From the NCBI GenBank assembly GCA_021785175.1, contig JAJYGH010000074.1, forward strand, positions 1 to 33,817: 33,817 bases of DNA. Reading direction: 5' to 3'. The DNA comes from Chloroflexota bacterium (GTDB lineage: Bacteria; Chloroflexota; Limnocylindria; Limnocylindrales; CSP1-4). This document shows, piece by piece, positions 31,405 to 33,817 of this stretch. A program made the position numbers and the translations under genes. The notes under the pieces are model-generated. The model worked only from the letters and a program-made list of their open reading frames with translations, was not told where the DNA came from and ran no database searches. Position 1 is the first letter of the stretch, and each line of letters begins with the position of its first letter.

Positions 31405-31440
31405 TCGGAGGCCGCCCGGGCGTCGGAGGCCGCCCGGGCG
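31405..31440. repeat. 18-bp tandem duplication abutting the hflX stop
   Basis: Two identical 18-bp units (tcggaggccgcccgggcg, 31405-31422 and 31423-31440) lie directly downstream of the HflX stop codon (31441-31443); a degenerate third copy continues into the gene end. Confidence 0.9.
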
Positions 31441-32730
31441 TCAGGAGGCGGGGCGGAGTCCGGCCGCGGCCTCCAGCTCCCCCGCCAGCTGCGGCGCGAC
31501 CCTCCCGCGCACCCGCACGTCCGTGCCGCGGTACTCGATGTCGACCGTGCCGCGCTCGCGGACCCGCGCGATCAGCTCGCCGGCGGTGTACGGCAGCACC
31601 GCGTCGACGTCGACCCAGAGGTCGGCCAGGAGGGCGGAGAGCCGGGCCCGCAGCGTGTCGAGGCCGTACCCGGTGAGCGCGGAGACAAGCACGGCGTCGC
31701 CGATCATCGGGGCGGGGCTCGAGCCCTCGCGCGCGCCCGACTCCAGCAGATCGGCCTTGTTGTAGACCACGAGACGCGGCTTCGCGCCTGCGCCGAGCTC
31801 GTCCAGCACCTGCTGCACCGTCGCGAGGTGCTCGGCGAAGTGGGGATCGAAGGCGTCGACGACCTCGAGCAGAACGTCCGCCCGCGTCACCTCCTCGAGC
31901 GTGGCCCGGAATGCGTCGACGAGCTGGTGGGGCAGCTTGTGGATGAACCCGACCGTGTCCGTGACGATCGCGGACTGCCCATCCCCCAGCTTGACCGCGC
32001 GGCTGGTGGGGTCGAGCGTGGCGAAGAGTCGATCCTCGGCGCGCGCCGCCTCCGAGCCGTACAGCCCGTTCAGCAGCGTCGACTTCCCGGCGTTCGTGTA
32101 GCCGACGATCGCGACGGTCGGCACGAGCCGGCGGTCGCGTGAGCGCGACGCGACCTCGCGCTGGCGTCGCACGTCGTCGAGCCGCTCGCGCAGCCGCCGG
32201 ATCCGCTCCCGGATCAGGCGGCGGTCGGTCTCGAGCTGGGACTCGCCCGGACCCCGCGTCCCGATGCCCCCGCCTGTGCGCGAGAGGTGCGTCCAGAGGC
32301 GCGTGAGCCGCGGAAGCTGGTATTCCAGCTGGGCGAGCTCGACCTGGAGCCGTCCTTCGTGCGTCTGCGCGTGCTGGGCGAAGATGTCAAGGATCAGGCC
32401 GCTCCGGTCGAGCACCTTGCAGCCGACGAGCGTCTCGAGCGCCCGCTGCTGGTTCGGCGTCAGCTCGTCGTCGGCGATCAGCAGCGTGAATCCCGTCTCG
32501 GACCGCGCCTGCACGAGCTCCTGCGCCTTGCCCTTGCCGAGATACCAGCTCGGGTCGGGCGTGCGACGGTTCTGCCACTCCGCCCCGACGACCTCGGCGC
32601 CTGCCGTGTCGGCCAGGGCCGCGAGCTCGTTCACCGATTCCTCCGCCGTCCAGCCGGGCTCATCACCCGTGTCGACGGCGACGAGGAACGCGCGCTCCCG
32701 GGACGGTTCGAGTTCGATCAGGCGGGCCAT
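31441..32730 (-). CDS. hflX: Ribosome-associated GTPase HflX
   Basis: This 429-residue translation GTPase splits stalled or stressed 70S ribosomes. The N-terminal ribosome-binding domain includes WYLGKGKAQEL, LTPNQQRALE, VLDRSGLILDIFAQHAQTHE and the diagnostic loop GGIGTRGPGESQLETDRR (154-171). The GTPase domain has G1 GYTNAGKST (210-218), G3 DTVGFIHKLPHQL with the neighbouring FRATLEE, and G4 YNKADL. Length and order match the family. ATG 32730 is preceded by GGAGGA. It is divergent from the BON-domain gene and probably a single transcription unit ending at the hairpin 31335-31362. Confidence 0.97.
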   Translation of the reverse strand: MARLIELEPSRERAFLVAVDTGDEPGWTAEESVNELAALADTAGAEVVGAEWQNRRTPDPSWYLGKGKAQELVQARSETGFTLLIADDELTPNQQRALETLVGCKVLDRSGLILDIFAQHAQTHEGRLQVELAQLEYQLPRLTRLWTHLSRTGGGIGTRGPGESQLETDRRLIRERIRRLRERLDDVRRQREVASRSRDRRLVPTVAIVGYTNAGKSTLLNGLYGSEAARAEDRLFATLDPTSRAVKLGDGQSAIVTDTVGFIHKLPHQLVDAFRATLEEVTRADVLLEVVDAFDPHFAEHLATVQQVLDELGAGAKPRLVVYNKADLLESGAREGSSPAPMIGDAVLVSALTGYGLDTLRARLSALLADLWVDVDAVLPYTAGELIARVRERGTVDIEYRGTDVRVRGRVAPQLAGELEAAAGLRPAS

Positions 32731-32851
32731 GCTCCTCCGTTCGGCGGTCTCCGCGCCACTCTACCGCACACGCGCCTGCAACCCAGATGCCGTCGCGCCC
32801 GCGTCCGTCGCAAGCGCGCGTGCCGGACGATGCCTGCGAGCACGTCAGCGA

Positions 32852-32872
32852 CGCACCGGCCTGGCCGGTGCG
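32852..32872. promoter_or_regulatory. 21-bp perfect inverted repeat in the hflX/BON divergent gap
   Basis: CGCACCGGCC (32852-32861), a single T, and GGCCGGTGCG (32863-32872) form an exact inverted repeat about 60 bp before the BON-domain ATG and 120 bp before hflX. It could be a protein-binding site or a leader hairpin. No convincing promoter could be placed in this 203-bp gap. Confidence 0.4.
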
Positions 32873-32933
32873 AACGCACGCGTCCGACGCGACCGGCGTC
32901 CGGTCGCCGGCCGCGGGAGCACAGGAGGTGGCG

Positions 32934-33608
32934 ATGGATCGGCCGAGCCGGGCGAACGGACCAGGGAACGACTCCGGGTCGAACCCGCCGCTGGAGCCGC
33001 CCGACGTCGAGGGTGCCGACAAGCTGCTCGAGCTCGAGGGCGAGCGTCCGGTCGACGAGCAGGTGGCATGGATCGACCACACGGACACCGACGACCTCGG
33101 CCGGATCACCGACACGGCGATCCTGGAGGGCGACCTGACGGCCCGCGTCGGCGACCAGCCAGACGAGCCGCAGGTCGAGAACCTCGAGCTGCTGGTCGAG
33201 CGGGAGCTGCGCGCCGGTGAGACGGCCAACCCCGACGAGGCCGCCGAGGAAGGGATGACGTGGGTGCCGCCGAGCGACCCGCCGGTCGTGCCCGACGACG
33301 TGCCCGGCGGGGCATCCGTCGCGGCCGGTTTCGGGACGACAGCCGAGGACGAGCCGTTCGACGCCGACCACCACCAGGAATCGCTGCCGGACGAGGAGGA
33401 GATGGTGGCGCGGGTGCGGGAAGCGCTTCGGGCAGACGCGTCCACGAGCCGCTACGCCGATGACATCGCGATCGCGACGCGCGGCGGCACCGTCGCCCTG
33501 CGCGGGGTCGTCGACGACATCTCCGACACGGACGACCTGCTGGCGGTGGCACAGATGGTGAACGGCGTCGATGAGGTCATCGACGAGCTCGATGTGCGCG
33601 GCGTCTGA
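32934..33608 (+). CDS. Acidic BON-domain protein
   Basis: This 224-residue protein has a long acidic, Pro/Asp/Glu-rich N-terminal part (about 1-155), with no signal peptide or membrane helix, and a C-terminal BON domain (about 158-224: VARVREALRADA, IAIATRGGTVALRGVVDDIS, AVAQMVNGVDEVIDEL). BON domains bind phospholipid or other cell-envelope components, and in cytoplasmic proteins are often linked to stress or potassium responses. An embedded stretch (about 60-95) with DTDDLGRITDTAILEGDLTA recurs in actinobacterial-type BON proteins as far as I recall. I start at ATG 32934, where AGGAGGTG lies just upstream; the 49 in-frame codons upstream lie in the promoter gap. Confidence 0.8.
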   Translation: MDRPSRANGPGNDSGSNPPLEPPDVEGADKLLELEGERPVDEQVAWIDHTDTDDLGRITDTAILEGDLTARVGDQPDEPQVENLELLVERELRAGETANPDEAAEEGMTWVPPSDPPVVPDDVPGGASVAAGFGTTAEDEPFDADHHQESLPDEEEMVARVREALRADASTSRYADDIAIATRGGTVALRGVVDDISDTDDLLAVAQMVNGVDEVIDELDVRGV

Positions 33609-33682
33609 GCCTGAGAGGCTGATCCGAGAGCTCCGGACCGTGAGGAGCGGCCGCCCGGCCCGCAGCCGCACGCACGGTCTTC

Positions 33683-33701
33683 CGGCGCCTTCCCGGCGCC
33701 G
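33683..33701 (+). terminator. Weak hairpin after the BON gene
   Basis: CGGCGCC (33683-33689), a 5-base loop and GGCGCCG (33695-33701) form a 7-bp GC stem about 75 bp after the BON stop. There is no T-run. Confidence 0.3.
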
Positions 33702-33746
33702 CGTCGACGTCGACTGGCTTGCGGGGAGCCGCTGACGCCACCCGCC

Positions 33747-33803
33747 TTCCTGCCCGATTCCCGGCTTCTCGACGCATTCCCGTGGTTTCCTGCCGGATTC
33801 CCG
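33747..33803. repeat. Phased ATTCCCG repeats at the window edge
   Basis: Two 17-bp copies (33747-33763 and 33787-33803) differ at one base, and the core ATTCCCG also occurs between them, at 33757, 33776 and 33797, so roughly every 20 bp. No gene is seen from 33609 to the end of the window. Confidence 0.6.
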
Positions 33804-33817
33804 CGGGGTGTCGGGTA

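Noticed and set aside
32787-32933. N-terminal extension of the BON protein
   Set aside because: A strong ribosome site AGGAGGTG lies just before ATG 32934, and the extension crosses the intergenic palindrome.

Overview
The window is a very GC-rich, densely packed bacterial chromosome segment. Genes sit on both strands, start-stop overlaps of the ATGA/GTGA type are frequent, and GTG or TTG starts are common. Coding frames show strong third-position GC. There is no rRNA, tRNA, CRISPR array, insertion sequence or phage gene. The base composition, APC/Pit/SSS transporters, Pro/Ala/Ser-rich lipoprotein tails and the mix of leadered and apparently leaderless genes would fit a Chloroflexota lineage (for example Limnocylindria-like) or an actinomycete. 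That placement is an inference and no marker gene settles it.

Layout. (1) 1-2780, minus strand: an amino-acid-type ABC importer operon (binding lipoprotein, permease, ATPase cut by the window edge), with a promoter-like pair and a 21-bp palindrome upstream. (2) 2939-3523: a secreted lipoprotein with a predicted OB-like fold. (3) 3593-5194, minus: a DEAD-box RNA helicase. (4) 5463-7111, minus: a DeoR-family regulator and a NagD-like HAD phosphatase, divergent from (5) 7354-11239, plus: an MFS transporter, a metallo-beta-lactamase-fold hydrolase, a Pit phosphate transporter and its PhoU-like DUF47 partner. (6) 11453-13142: a DUF3311 protein with a sodium:solute symporter. (7) 13301-15264: an unrecognised protein and an EamA exporter, both with a -10-like box almost touching the start codon. 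(8) 15754-17730, minus: a KimA-like potassium importer. (9) 17905-19727: a two-gene KDPG aldolase/KDG kinase operon. (10) 19728-20203: decayed minus-strand remnants of an aminoglycoside-phosphotransferase-like gene and a YCII-like gene. (11) 20204-31244, minus: a long glycan locus with a Pro/Ala/Ser/Thr-rich one-pass membrane protein, NAD-dependent sugar epimerase, three glycosyltransferases, an ABC exporter and UDP-glucose dehydrogenase, followed by a two-component system. (12) 31441-32730, minus: HflX GTPase. (13) 32934-33608: an acidic BON-domain protein.

How the genes may work together. Region 11 looks like one transcription unit for making and exporting a uronic-acid-containing glycan: UDP-glucose dehydrogenase and the epimerase supply the sugar nucleotide, the glycosyltransferases assemble it and the ABC exporter moves the product. 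The leading Pro/Ala/Ser/Thr-rich membrane protein could be a carrier or glycosylation target, and this is the most interesting hypothesis in the window. Regions 4 and 5 have a shared phosphate or phosphoester flavour (phosphatase, phosphodiesterase-like fold, Pit and PhoU-like proteins). Region 9 feeds ketodeoxygluconate into pyruvate and glyceraldehyde 3-phosphate.
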